Of a DNA stretch of 58,903 nucleotides, positions 51,201 through 58,903 are shown piece after piece (within the stretch, counting starts at the first letter, position 1; every line of letters starts with the position of its first letter). Origin of the DNA: an uncultured Ruthenibacterium sp. (GTDB lineage: Bacteria; Bacillota; Clostridia; Oscillospirales; Ruminococcaceae). The stretch covers positions 11,546 to 70,448 of the forward strand of contig CAJUMH010000002.1 in the NCBI GenBank assembly GCA_910587145.1. The letters are read 5' to 3'. The translations under genes and the position numbers were made by a program. The notes under the pieces are model-generated. The model saw only the letters and a program-made list of their open reading frames with translations, was not told where the DNA came from and made no database searches.

Positions 51201-53438
51201 TTATCCGCCGTCCTCCGGAAAGACGTATTTATAGTAATCGTATTGAACCGTCAGCATCGAGTAGGTGAACCGTGCCTCTGCCAGCCGGTGCACCTGCTCC
51301 AGATATGTGTCGTCCACTGCAACGCCCTCGGCCGGAGTGAATACGCCGGTAGAGCATTCGTAGGTGCCCGCCGCGGTAATCCAGCTGCAGCCCTGGCCCC
51401 TGCTGTTGTAAAACACCACCAGAGGCATGCAGGGGGAATAGCGGTCCGGCGCATAGCCGCCGGCAAAAATATCCCGTCCGGAATAAAGGCGGGAATCGTA
51501 TTCCAGCCCGAACAGATTGCAAAGGGTGGGAACGATATCGATGGAGGAGCAGGGCGTATCCACGATTACCGGATCTTCCATGCCGGCGCACCACATCAGC
51601 AGGGTATTGCGGTACCGGGAGGTGACGGATTCGGTGTCCTCAAAGCCCCGCAGCTCGTTGTAATGATCCACACGGTCTCCGGTGAGCATCAGATAGGGGT
51701 AGTGGTCGCCGGTCATCACGATGAGGGTATCTTCGGCAATGCCCGCAGCCTCAAGCTTGTCCACCAGACATTTCAGCGCCAGATCCAGCTCCATATTGCA
51801 GGCAAGATATGCCTGAGCCGTCTCGGAGAGCGCGGGATACCGGGCTTCCACCGCCTCCCGGTGTTTGGCGGACATCCCGTTGCCGCCCCAGCTGTATCCG
51901 CCGTGGCCGCTGATCGTCATGTAATAGGCGTGGAAGGGAACGCCGTTTTCCACATAGTCGCTGATGTAGCTGTCTGCGGTGGCCTCGATCATTTCCAGAT
52001 CGGAGCGGGGGAAGCCGTTAAAGGGCAGTTCCAGCCCCCCGCCGTCGCAGCCCTGATAGGAATAGCCGAAGGTGGCAAGATACCGGTCCCGGTCGTAGTA
52101 GGTATAGATGCCGTTGTGCCAGGCCGGAACATTGTATCCGAGCGGGGCAAACAGGTGGGCCAGAGTGGTGGGCATGCGGTTGCCGATGCAGGCCTGGGCG
52201 GCGGGGCACCCGAAGATCCAGTTTGGGATCAGGCCGGTGGTAACGGAAAATTCGCCGCCGCAGGTAGACTGCGTCCAATCGGGCTGGTAGAAGTTGCGGA
52301 ACACAAACCCCTCATGCGTCAGCCGGTACAGCGTGGGCGTAAGTACCTCGTCAACAGCGGGCGTGGCAAAGCTTTCTGCGGTGATCAAAATCAGATTTTT
52401 GCCCCGGAACAGCCCGGTATATTCGTTTTTCTCCGAGGGGGTGAGGCCGCCGAAATACCGGTGCATGCTTTGGATGACCTCGTTGGGCTCCGATTCGGCC
52501 AGGGCTTCAAAATCGATGTTCAGAATATTCGGCTCTGTGGAGAAGGGCGGCGAAGCGAGATCGGAAGATCCGGTTCCCGCAGCCCCGTTTTGGCCGCTGG
52601 CGGCTGCCGCGGCATCCCCGGCACTTGCGTTTGGGCCGGCGGCGGGCACGGCGGGGGCGTTTGCCAATGGGGGCAGCGGCGGTACGGGGGCGCCTAAGAT
52701 GCGATACTCCAGTTCCAGCCGCACCGAAGCGCATACGCCAAACGAGGGGATGCCGTTGTTGGCGGTGAAATCATAGGTATAGTAGCGGGCCGCGCTGCCG
52801 CAGGCAGAAAGCATCCCGCCCGCGAGCCGGCACACCGCGAGCGCCGCGGCCAAAGCAATGCGCACCCTGCGTGTTTGCCCGCTTTGCAAAACGATCTTTT
52901 TTTGCAGCAGAAGGAACGCCGCCATGGGAATGAGGGAAAGCGCCGCAAACGGAAGGATCTCCAGCCCGGTTTGCGCAACGGTGGAGCCAAAGCCCCGCAG
53001 AGCGTTTTGGGCCACGTGCCCCATAAAGGCCACACCGTAATAAAGGCCAAAGGTGGAACGGCAGCCCCGCTCTACACAAAACAGCACGGCGCCCATGCCG
53101 GTGAGAACGCCGGCGGCAATCCGGGCTGCCCGCCGCCGGGGCAGAAGATCCAGGATGAGGAAGATCAGCAGCCCCGCAGATACAGAGAACAGCACAATGC
53201 GCAGCAGCGCCGGGGTGAAAAAGGCGGCGTCCCGGTCGAAGGCGCGCAGTAAAAGCTCGTAGTACAAAATCGAGGCGGGAAAGAACAGCACACAAAGCAG
53301 CGAAGAGGCCGCACGGGAAACGGATGTTGCGATCCAAGAACAAAGCGCCCTGCAACCGGCTTTGCAGCGCGGGCCCGCTTTTTGAAGGAACTGCCCGCAA
53401 GGGCGGAGCTTTTTCAGATTTTGGGTGATATGGCTCAT
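51201..53438 (-). CDS. LTA-synthase-like sulfatase-fold membrane enzyme
   Basis: A 745-residue phosphoglycerol-transferase-type protein. Five hydrophobic helices occupy about residues 40-215. A Pro/Ala/Gly-rich linker (about 245-300) leads to the sulfatase/alkaline-phosphatase-fold domain outside the membrane. Motifs follow in order: ILITAESFATPA (metal Glu), WTQSTCGGEF (candidate catalytic Thr), ISGHGGYS, and VMTGDHYPYL (metal Asp-His). The family adds glycerol-phosphate or phosphoethanolamine to glycolipids or wall polymers. The start at 53438 has AGGAG about 12 bases upstream. No lipid-anchor synthase lies next to it; exact product unknown. It is convergent with nothing, but lies divergent to recG. 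Confidence 0.9.
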   Translation of the reverse strand: MSHITQNLKKLRPCGQFLQKAGPRCKAGCRALCSWIATSVSRAASSLLCVLFFPASILYYELLLRAFDRDAAFFTPALLRIVLFSVSAGLLIFLILDLLPRRRAARIAAGVLTGMGAVLFCVERGCRSTFGLYYGVAFMGHVAQNALRGFGSTVAQTGLEILPFAALSLIPMAAFLLLQKKIVLQSGQTRRVRIALAAALAVCRLAGGMLSACGSAARYYTYDFTANNGIPSFGVCASVRLELEYRILGAPVPPLPPLANAPAVPAAGPNASAGDAAAAASGQNGAAGTGSSDLASPPFSTEPNILNIDFEALAESEPNEVIQSMHRYFGGLTPSEKNEYTGLFRGKNLILITAESFATPAVDEVLTPTLYRLTHEGFVFRNFYQPDWTQSTCGGEFSVTTGLIPNWIFGCPAAQACIGNRMPTTLAHLFAPLGYNVPAWHNGIYTYYDRDRYLATFGYSYQGCDGGGLELPFNGFPRSDLEMIEATADSYISDYVENGVPFHAYYMTISGHGGYSWGGNGMSAKHREAVEARYPALSETAQAYLACNMELDLALKCLVDKLEAAGIAEDTLIVMTGDHYPYLMLTGDRVDHYNELRGFEDTESVTSRYRNTLLMWCAGMEDPVIVDTPCSSIDIVPTLCNLFGLEYDSRLYSGRDIFAGGYAPDRYSPCMPLVVFYNSRGQGCSWITAAGTYECSTGVFTPAEGVAVDDTYLEQVHRLAEARFTYSMLTVQYDYYKYVFPEDGG

Positions 53439-53965
53439 GGCGGGGGCGAACTCCTATCATTTTCCACAAAGGGAAGGATTCCAATGGTGCCAAAAGGGAG
53501 AAGATCCCATTATACAAATGCGGTTTTGCGGCTATTGTACCACATTTCGGCAACGTTTTCTATAGATCGCCGACAATTTTCGGCTTTCCGCGACCGGCGG
53601 GCCCTTAGCTTCGGCGGCCGGCGGGCTTCCCTGGAATGCGCGTCTGTGTGTTTGGCCGAATGTGCCGTTGCGCGAAAAGGGCCGGTGTGGTATACTATAA
53701 TAGAAGCGGTGCGGGTTCGGCCCCTTTTGCTGTAAAATGAACAGATCCGCAAAGGATCGCCTGAAAAAGCGGCCCCGTTCGGGCCGTTGGCGGCTGCTGC
53801 GGCATCCTTGGTGCTTACGCCCGGGCTTGGCGCAGGCTCGGCTCAACTGCGCCCGGCCCGGCGCCTTTGCCGCACCGGCGCAAAGCAGGCGCGGGCTGCG
53901 GGCATCTGCCGGGCGGGGGCGTACCGGCCGTATTTTTGCGCTTTGCGGCGGGAAGGGGGCGCTCG
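53439..53965. other. 527-bp divergent region upstream of recG
   Basis: No gene seen. It contains the recG promoter and a long, GC-rich untranslated leader. Small frames here have no ribosome binding site. Confidence 0.55.
53668..53696 (+). promoter_or_regulatory. promoter of recG
   Basis: TTGCGC (53668-53673), 17 bases, TATACT (53691-53696). The GC-rich leader is about 260 bases. Confidence 0.75.
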
Positions 53966-55987
53966 GTGGATATTCGTTATGTAAAGGGCGTGGGCGAAAA
54001 GCGCGCCGCACAGCTGGCAAAGCTGGGCATTCGCACCACCGAAGACCTGCTCGGTTTTTACCCGCGTGATCATATCGATTATTCCCATCCCTACGCGGTG
54101 GCGGATGCACCCTACGATGTAAAATGCGCCCTGCGCGCCGAGATCTATGAAAAAGGCGGCGTCACGCGGCTGCCCGGCGGGCGTCAGGTAATCAAAATTT
54201 TTGCCGGGGATGATACCGCAAGTTTATCGCTTGTATATTTCAACGATCCGTATACGCCCAAAAAGCTGACGGTGGGCGAGACATACCTGTTTTTCGGCAA
54301 GGTGGGCGGTACGCTGGCCGCGCGGGAGATGATCAATCCGGAGGTGCGCACCGAGGCGGCTGTCGGGGAGATGCCGCTGGCACCCGTCTACCCGCTGACG
54401 GAGGGCGTGAGCAGCGCGTATCTGGCAAAGTGTGTGCGCACGGTGCTTGCCGCCGCGCCCCAGATTGCAGAGCCGCTGCCCGAGGCGCTTTTGCAGCGGT
54501 ATCGCCTGTGCGGCAAAGAGGAGGCGCTGCAGAAGATCCACTTTCCGCAGAGCGCTGACGACGTGCACGCCGCGCGCCGGCGGCTGATATTTGAGGAGCT
54601 GCTGGCGCTGCAACTGGGGCTGCTGCTCTTGCGCGGGCGCGAGGCGGCGCGTACGGGCGCGCCGATGCGCGCGGTATCCTTAGAGCCGTTTTGGGCGGCG
54701 CTGCCGTTTGCGCCCACAAACGCGCAGCGCCGCAGCGCCGGGGAGATCGTGGCCGATTTTATGAAAAAAGCGCCGATGAACCGCCTTTTGCAGGGAGATG
54801 TGGGCAGCGGCAAAACACTGGTGGCCGCCGCGGGCGTATACGCCGCCGCGCAGAACGGATACCAGAGCGTATTGATGGCGCCCACCGAGATTTTGGCCGC
54901 GCAGCACGCCGAAACGCTTGGCCGGCTGCTGGCGCCGCTGGGCATCCGTACGGCGCTGCTTACGGGCAGCGTAAAGGGCAAGGCAAAAAAAGAGGTGCTG
55001 CGCGCTATCGAGACAGGCGAGGCGCAGCTGGTGGTGGGTACGCATGCGGTGCTGGGCGAGGGCGTGCGCTTTGCGCGGCTTGGCTTCGCCGTTACAGACG
55101 AGCAGCACCGCTTTGGCGTGCGCCAGCGCGGGCAGCTTGCGGCCAAGGCCGATCATCCGCATCTTTTGGTGATGAGCGCAACCCCCATTCCGCGCACGCT
55201 GGGGCTCCTGCTGTTTGGCGATCTGGATATCTCGGTACTGGACGAGCTGCCGCCGGGGCGCACGCCGGTAAAAACGTATGCCGTTACAGGCAAAAAACGC
55301 GCCGATCTGTATGGCTTTATCCGCCGCCAAATCGAGGCGGGACGGCAGGCGTATCTGGTATGCCCGGTGATCGACGAGAACGAGAGCGATATGCAGGCCG
55401 TGACCGCCTATTATGACGAGGTGGCGCGGCCGATGCTGGCGGGCTGCCGCGTGGGGCTGATGCACGGCCGGCTGAAAGCGGCCGAAAAAGCCGCCGTAAT
55501 GGAGGAATTTAAGGCCGGGCGCATCGACGCGCTCGTCTCCACCACGGTGATCGAGGTGGGTGTGGATGTGCCGAACGCAAGCCTGATCGCGATCGAGAAC
55601 GCCGAGCGCTACGGCCTTTCGGCACTGCACCAGCTGCGCGGGCGCGTGGGGCGCGGCGGCGGCGCGGCGTATTGCGTGCTCATCAGCGATCATGTGACCG
55701 AAGCGGTCAAAAAACGGCTCTCGTTTTTGTGCCATACAAACGACGGCTTCGAGATCGCGAAATTCGATCTGGAAACGCGCGGCCCGGGCGATTTTTTCGG
55801 CAGCCGTCAGCACGGCCTGCCCACGCTGCGCATCGCCGATCTTGCGGCCGACAGCCGCGTGCTGTACGCCGCGCAGGCGGAGGCTTTGGCCCTGATACAA
55901 AGCGACCCTGCGCTGCGCGCGCCCGAGCACGCCGGCCTGCGGGGGATGGCCGAGGGGATGTTTTCGGGGGATACGGCGCTGAACTGA
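53966..55987 (+). CDS. recG: ATP-dependent DNA helicase RecG
   Basis: A 673-residue branched-DNA helicase that restarts stalled forks and processes Holliday junctions. The N-terminal wedge/OB part starts DIRYVKGVGEKRAAQLAKLGI. The helicase core has Walker A GDVGSGKT, the TDEQHRFGVRQR (DExH) motif, LLVMSATPIPRTL (motif III) and a C-terminal half with STTVIEVGVDVPNA and HQLRGRVGRG. The start is the GTG at 53966, with GGAAGGGGG 6 bases upstream; this gives the family length. The upstream continuation of the frame is leader. It starts a transcript that may include the DUF554 gene. Confidence 0.96.
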   Translation: MDIRYVKGVGEKRAAQLAKLGIRTTEDLLGFYPRDHIDYSHPYAVADAPYDVKCALRAEIYEKGGVTRLPGGRQVIKIFAGDDTASLSLVYFNDPYTPKKLTVGETYLFFGKVGGTLAAREMINPEVRTEAAVGEMPLAPVYPLTEGVSSAYLAKCVRTVLAAAPQIAEPLPEALLQRYRLCGKEEALQKIHFPQSADDVHAARRRLIFEELLALQLGLLLLRGREAARTGAPMRAVSLEPFWAALPFAPTNAQRRSAGEIVADFMKKAPMNRLLQGDVGSGKTLVAAAGVYAAAQNGYQSVLMAPTEILAAQHAETLGRLLAPLGIRTALLTGSVKGKAKKEVLRAIETGEAQLVVGTHAVLGEGVRFARLGFAVTDEQHRFGVRQRGQLAAKADHPHLLVMSATPIPRTLGLLLFGDLDISVLDELPPGRTPVKTYAVTGKKRADLYGFIRRQIEAGRQAYLVCPVIDENESDMQAVTAYYDEVARPMLAGCRVGLMHGRLKAAEKAAVMEEFKAGRIDALVSTTVIEVGVDVPNASLIAIENAERYGLSALHQLRGRVGRGGGAAYCVLISDHVTEAVKKRLSFLCHTNDGFEIAKFDLETRGPGDFFGSRQHGLPTLRIADLAADSRVLYAAQAEALALIQSDPALRAPEHAGLRGMAEGMFSGDTALN

Positions 55988-56016
55988 GCGCAAGAGAAAG
56001 AGGAAAACGATCAAAA

Positions 56017-56742
56017 ATGATGGGAACTTTGGTAAATACCGCCGCGGTGGCGGCGGGCGGCTGCCTGGGGCTGCTGCTCAAAAAGAGTGTCGCAAAAATC
56101 GATTCGGACGAGGTCAAAAAGGCGATGGGCATTGCCGTCATCGTGCTGGGGCTGAACGGCGTCATCGCTTCGATGTTCACCGTGCAGCCGGACGGCGCGT
56201 TGGCCTCCTCGGGCGAATTGCTTTTGATCATCAGCCTGGTGCTGGGGGTGATCGCGGGCGAGGCGCTGCGCATCGACGACCGACTGAACGGCCTTTCCGG
56301 CCTTGTGGAGCAAAAGCTGCACCTCACGGGCTTTGCGCAGAGCTTTGTAAACGGAACGCTCATCTACTGCGTGGGCGCGATGGCCATCATCGGCGCGCTG
56401 AACGATGGCCTGCGGGGTGACGCCTCGGTGCTGTATGTAAAAAGCCTGCTGGACGGCATCTCGTCGGTGGTGCTGGCCGCCACGATGGGGCCGGGCGTGA
56501 TCTTCGCGGCGATCCCGGTATTTTTGTATCAGGGCGCGATTACGCTTTTGGCGGGCGCGCTGGAGCCGCTGCTGGCCGGGGTGCTGCTCGATCAGATCTG
56601 CGCGGTGGGATATTGCTTGGTGCTGTGCATCGGCGTGAATTTCCTCGGCGGAGCAAAAATCAAAACGGCAAACCTGCTGCCCGCGCTGCTGGTGCCGGTG
56701 CTGCGGCACCTTGCAGCGCCGCTGTTTGCCGCCCTTCTGTAA
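56017..56742 (+). CDS. DUF554 membrane protein
   Basis: A 241-residue integral membrane protein of the DUF554 family, with about seven hydrophobic segments. MMGTLVNTAAVAAGGCLGLLLKK at the start and YCVGAMAIIGALNDGLRGD near the middle are diagnostic. GAGGAAAA lies about 8 bases before ATG 56017; ATG 56020 is an alternative. It starts 29 bases after the recG stop, so it is probably co-transcribed with recG. Function is unknown; a transport role is assumed for the family. Confidence 0.93.
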   Translation: MMGTLVNTAAVAAGGCLGLLLKKSVAKIDSDEVKKAMGIAVIVLGLNGVIASMFTVQPDGALASSGELLLIISLVLGVIAGEALRIDDRLNGLSGLVEQKLHLTGFAQSFVNGTLIYCVGAMAIIGALNDGLRGDASVLYVKSLLDGISSVVLAATMGPGVIFAAIPVFLYQGAITLLAGALEPLLAGVLLDQICAVGYCLVLCIGVNFLGGAKIKTANLLPALLVPVLRHLAAPLFAALL

Positions 56743-56914
56743 CGGCGGCATGCAAGATCACGGGCGGGGCTTAGCCGCTTTCGGGCGCCCGAGGCGCCGG
56801 CGGGAAAAGCGTGTTTTGCCGGCCCGCGTGTTCCCGGCGGGAACGGGGGCCGCTTTTGGCCGCCCCTGAAAAGGGGCGTTGATCAACACTATTTTTGCGA
56901 TAAAGGAAGCTTTT

Positions 56915-58255
56915 ATGGAACAGCAGAACTTTTTCAGTACGGCCGGCGACAGCGAAGCGGGGCGGCCGCTGGCCAGCCGGCTGCGGCCGCGCAATTTAGA
57001 GGAATTCGCCGGGCAGCAGCATCTGCTCGGCCCCGGCAAGGTGCTGCGGCAGCTAATCGACGGAGACCGTGTGCCCTCCATGATCTTCTGGGGGCCGCCG
57101 GGTGTGGGCAAAACAACACTGGCGCGCATCATTGCGCACAAAACAAAGGCGAATTTCATCGATTTCAGCGCCGTCACCAGCGGTATCAAAGAGATCAAAG
57201 AGGTGATGCAGACAGCCGAGGCGAACCGCCGCTTCGGCGAGCAGACCATCCTCTTTGTTGATGAGATCCATCGCTTTAACAAAGCCCAGCAGGATGCGTT
57301 TTTGCCGTATGTGGAAAAAGGCAGCATCATCCTTATCGGCGCCACCACCGAAAACCCGTCGTTTGAGGTAAACGCCGCGCTGCTCTCGCGCTGTAAGGTG
57401 TTTGTGCTGCACGCGCTTTCTACCGCAGAGCTGGCCGGGCTGCTGCGTCGCGCTTTGGCCGACCCGCGCGGCTTTGGCGACCGCACGGTAAAAATGGAAG
57501 ACGATATGCCGGAAATGATCGCCGCCTTTGCCAACGGCGACGCCCGCACCGCGCTGAACACGCTGGAGATGGTGGTGCTGAACGGCGAGATCCAGCCGGA
57601 CGGCAGCACCGTGGTATCGCGCGAGACGCTGGAGCAGTGCACCTCGAAAAAATCGCTGTTGTACGATAAGCACGGCGAGGAGCATTACAACCTGATCTCG
57701 GCGCTGCACAAATCCATGCGCAACAGCGACGCCGACGCAGCCGTCTACTGGCTGGCGCGCATGTTGGAGGCAGGGGAAGACCCGCTGTATGTGGCGCGGC
57801 GCATCGTGCGCTTTGCCAGCGAGGATGTCGGCCTTGCCGACAGCCGCGCGCTGGAGATCTGCGTGGCGGCCTATCAGGCGTGCCACTATCTGGGCATGCC
57901 GGAGTGCAGCGTGCATTTAACGCATGCCGTGGTGTATCTTTCTGTCGCGCCGAAATCCAACGCGCTGGACGTTGCCTACAATACCGCCAAGCAGGACGCG
58001 CTGACAATGCTGGACGAGCCGGTGCCGCTCGTGATCCGCAACGCGCCCACGAAGCTGATGAAGGAGCTGCACTACGGCGAGGGCTACCAGTACGCCCACG
58101 ATACCGAGGAAAAGCTCACCAATATGCAGTGTATGCCGGATTCGCTTTTGGGCCGGCGCTATTATGTACCCACGCGCCAGGGCAGCGAGGCGCGCATTGC
58201 CGAGCGCCTCGCGCAGATTGCGGCCTGGCGTGAGGCGCACAAAAACGATCCGTGA
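56915..58255 (+). CDS. rarA: replication-associated recombination protein A (RarA/MgsA)
   Basis: A 446-residue AAA+ ATPase that acts at stalled replication forks, of clamp-loader-like fold. Walker A GPPGVGKTT is near residues 62-70, Walker B LFVDEIHRFNKAQQD near 112-125, and GATTENPSFEVNAALLSRCKVF carries sensor 1 and the arginine finger. The C-terminal tetramerisation part includes DADAAVYWLARMLEAGEDPLYVARR. TAAAGGAAG precedes ATG 56915. It is immediately followed by a 13-bp tandem repeat that begins at its stop codon. Confidence 0.97.
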   Translation: MEQQNFFSTAGDSEAGRPLASRLRPRNLEEFAGQQHLLGPGKVLRQLIDGDRVPSMIFWGPPGVGKTTLARIIAHKTKANFIDFSAVTSGIKEIKEVMQTAEANRRFGEQTILFVDEIHRFNKAQQDAFLPYVEKGSIILIGATTENPSFEVNAALLSRCKVFVLHALSTAELAGLLRRALADPRGFGDRTVKMEDDMPEMIAAFANGDARTALNTLEMVVLNGEIQPDGSTVVSRETLEQCTSKKSLLYDKHGEEHYNLISALHKSMRNSDADAAVYWLARMLEAGEDPLYVARRIVRFASEDVGLADSRALEICVAAYQACHYLGMPECSVHLTHAVVYLSVAPKSNALDVAYNTAKQDALTMLDEPVPLVIRNAPTKLMKELHYGEGYQYAHDTEEKLTNMQCMPDSLLGRRYYVPTRQGSEARIAERLAQIAAWREAHKNDP

Positions 58256-58343
58256 CAGCGGTTTATGACAGTGATCCGTGACAGCAATCCGTGACAGTGA
58301 TCTGTGGCAGCGACTTATGACAGTGATCTGTGACAGTGGTTTG
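58253..58343 (+). repeat. 13-bp tandem repeat, seven units
   Basis: Seven consecutive 13-base units (58253-58265, 58266-58278, and so on to 58343) read TGACAG followed by a variable seven bases, mostly TGATCCG or TGATCTG. The first unit contains the rarA stop codon (TGA at 58253-58255). Between five and seven units start TGACAG; one reads TGGCAG. Confidence 0.9.
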
Positions 58344-58409
58344 CTTTCGGACATCGAAAATACCCCCGGGCGATTTTTTGCTTTTGGGCGCTTTTTGCCC
58401 CGGGCTGGT

Positions 58410-58664
58410 TTAAAAAAAGATCAGCCACGCGGCAAGGCAGAGAAAGGCCGCGACGGCCGCGCCGAGAGAAAGGCGCAGCGCGGCATCTACAGAAAACAGA
58501 CGACGGCGCCACGTCACAAGCCCCATCGCGTATTTTTCCGCCGCCTGCTGGCCCTGTCCCAGCCGCACCGCGTTTCCGTCGGGCTTTAAAAATACCAGAA
58601 CCCGCTCGATGTCTTCGTTTTGCGGCTCCACGATCTCCACCACATATTTGTTCACGCCTTTCAT
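58410..58664 (-). CDS. small C-terminal-anchored membrane protein
   Basis: An 84-residue protein with a cytosolic N-terminal part (MKGVNKYVVEIVEPQNEDIERVLVFLKPDG) and one C-terminal transmembrane helix (about 65-83, LSLGAAVAAFLCLAAWLIFF). GGGAG lies about 10 bases before ATG 58664. The family is not recognised; the VNKYVVEIVEP opening and acidic patches suggest a conserved protein of unknown role. It converges on rarA across the tandem repeat. Confidence 0.6.
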   Translation of the reverse strand: MKGVNKYVVEIVEPQNEDIERVLVFLKPDGNAVRLGQGQQAAEKYAMGLVTWRRRLFSVDAALRLSLGAAVAAFLCLAAWLIFF

Positions 58665-58779
58665 CCCAAACGCGCTCCCTTCCCGGGCGCGGTGCCTCTG
58701 TGCGCCGCGCCGTTTTTTTTGCAATATTTTGTTTGTCAATTCCGGTTTTCCGGCCGAGAAAACGGGAACAGCAGCAACT

Positions 58780-58903
58780 GCCCGCCCCGCGGCCCGCGGG
58801 TTTGGCGTTCCGCCCCGCACGCAAGAGCCGCAGGATCCTTTCAAAGCGGCCCGCCCCGCGGCCCGCGGGTTTGGCGTTCCGCCCCGCACGCAAGAGCCGC
58901 AGG
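58780..58903. repeat. 55-bp direct repeat at window end
   Basis: A 55-base GC-rich unit occurs at 58780-58834 and again, identically, at 58849-58903, a 69-base period. Each contains CCCGCGGCCCGCGGG, a near-palindromic core. The second copy ends exactly at the window edge, so further copies may follow. Confidence 0.9.

Noticed and set aside
52589..53815. A similar 36-bp stretch in the LTA-synthase-like gene and in the recG leader
   Set aside because: Similarity is limited and falls in an Ala/Gly-codon-rich sequence, so shared composition explains it as well as a true repeat.

Overview
The window reads as a chromosomal segment of a GC-rich, anaerobic, low-motility Clostridia (Firmicutes), most likely Oscillospiraceae/Ruminococcaceae. 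The reasons are: strong AGGAGG-type ribosome binding sites with many TTG/GTG starts, sigma-A promoters of TTGaca/TATAaT type, an Rnf complex in the order C-D-G-E-A-B, an LplABC-type sugar importer with a membrane-anchored YesS-like AraC regulator, the DUF896 and DUF2804 families, and clostridial-type IS256 and IS630 elements. No rRNA, tRNA or CRISPR array was found.

Layout. (1) 1-4,000: a tandem repeat, argH, then a membrane AraC-type regulator. (2) 4,060-14,650: a carbohydrate locus with a GH36-like enzyme, an (alpha/alpha)6-barrel glycosidase, two importer permeases and a solute-binding lipoprotein (all minus strand), plus a divergent Gfo/Idh/MocA oxidoreductase. (3) 14,700-16,150: rpsF-ssb-rpsR with promoter and terminator. 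(4) 16,200-19,700: a mobile scar, with an IS256-family element sitting in a decayed IS630 transposase, followed by a MerR regulator stub and queH. (5) 19,770-25,860: a FecR-domain lipoprotein, a MITE-like element in a 1.2 kb gene-poor stretch, a DUF896 protein, a class A penicillin-binding protein, a broken RelB-type toxin-antitoxin remnant and a YfcE-like phosphodiesterase. (6) 26,000-32,570: several poorly understood proteins, an S24-peptidase repressor, and a radical-SAM/DNA-metabolism gene pair. (7) 33,200-38,400: the lower-glycolysis genes pgk, tpiA and gpmI, then glyA. (8) 38,700-43,150: rlmB, a 1,024-residue P-type-ATPase-like protein that has lost its catalytic motifs, and a PsiE-like membrane protein. 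(9) 43,450-45,340: a GntR/YtrA-type ABC operon with a clear operator. (10) 46,000-50,910: rnfCDGEAB. (11) 51,200-58,670: an LTA-synthase-like sulfatase-fold enzyme, recG, a DUF554 protein, rarA, a 13-bp tandem repeat and a small membrane protein. The window ends in a 55-bp direct repeat.

How the genes fit together. Regions 1-2 look like a regulated uptake-and-degradation locus for an oligosaccharide: the surface-sensing AraC protein, the LplABC-type importer, intracellular glycosidases without signal peptides, and a sugar-modifying oxidoreductase. Region 8 is the best candidate for undescribed biology. A translationally coupled operon carries a P1B-like pump scaffold in which the CPC, DKTGT, TGDN and GDGxND motifs are all substituted, attached to about 430 low-complexity residues. 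A second candidate is the radical-SAM/TIGR03915-type pair next to a LexA/CI-like self-cleaving repressor. Several genes are visible only as fossils (IS630 transposase, MerR regulator, RelB antitoxin with its toxin), so this stretch has had repeated insertions and deletions.
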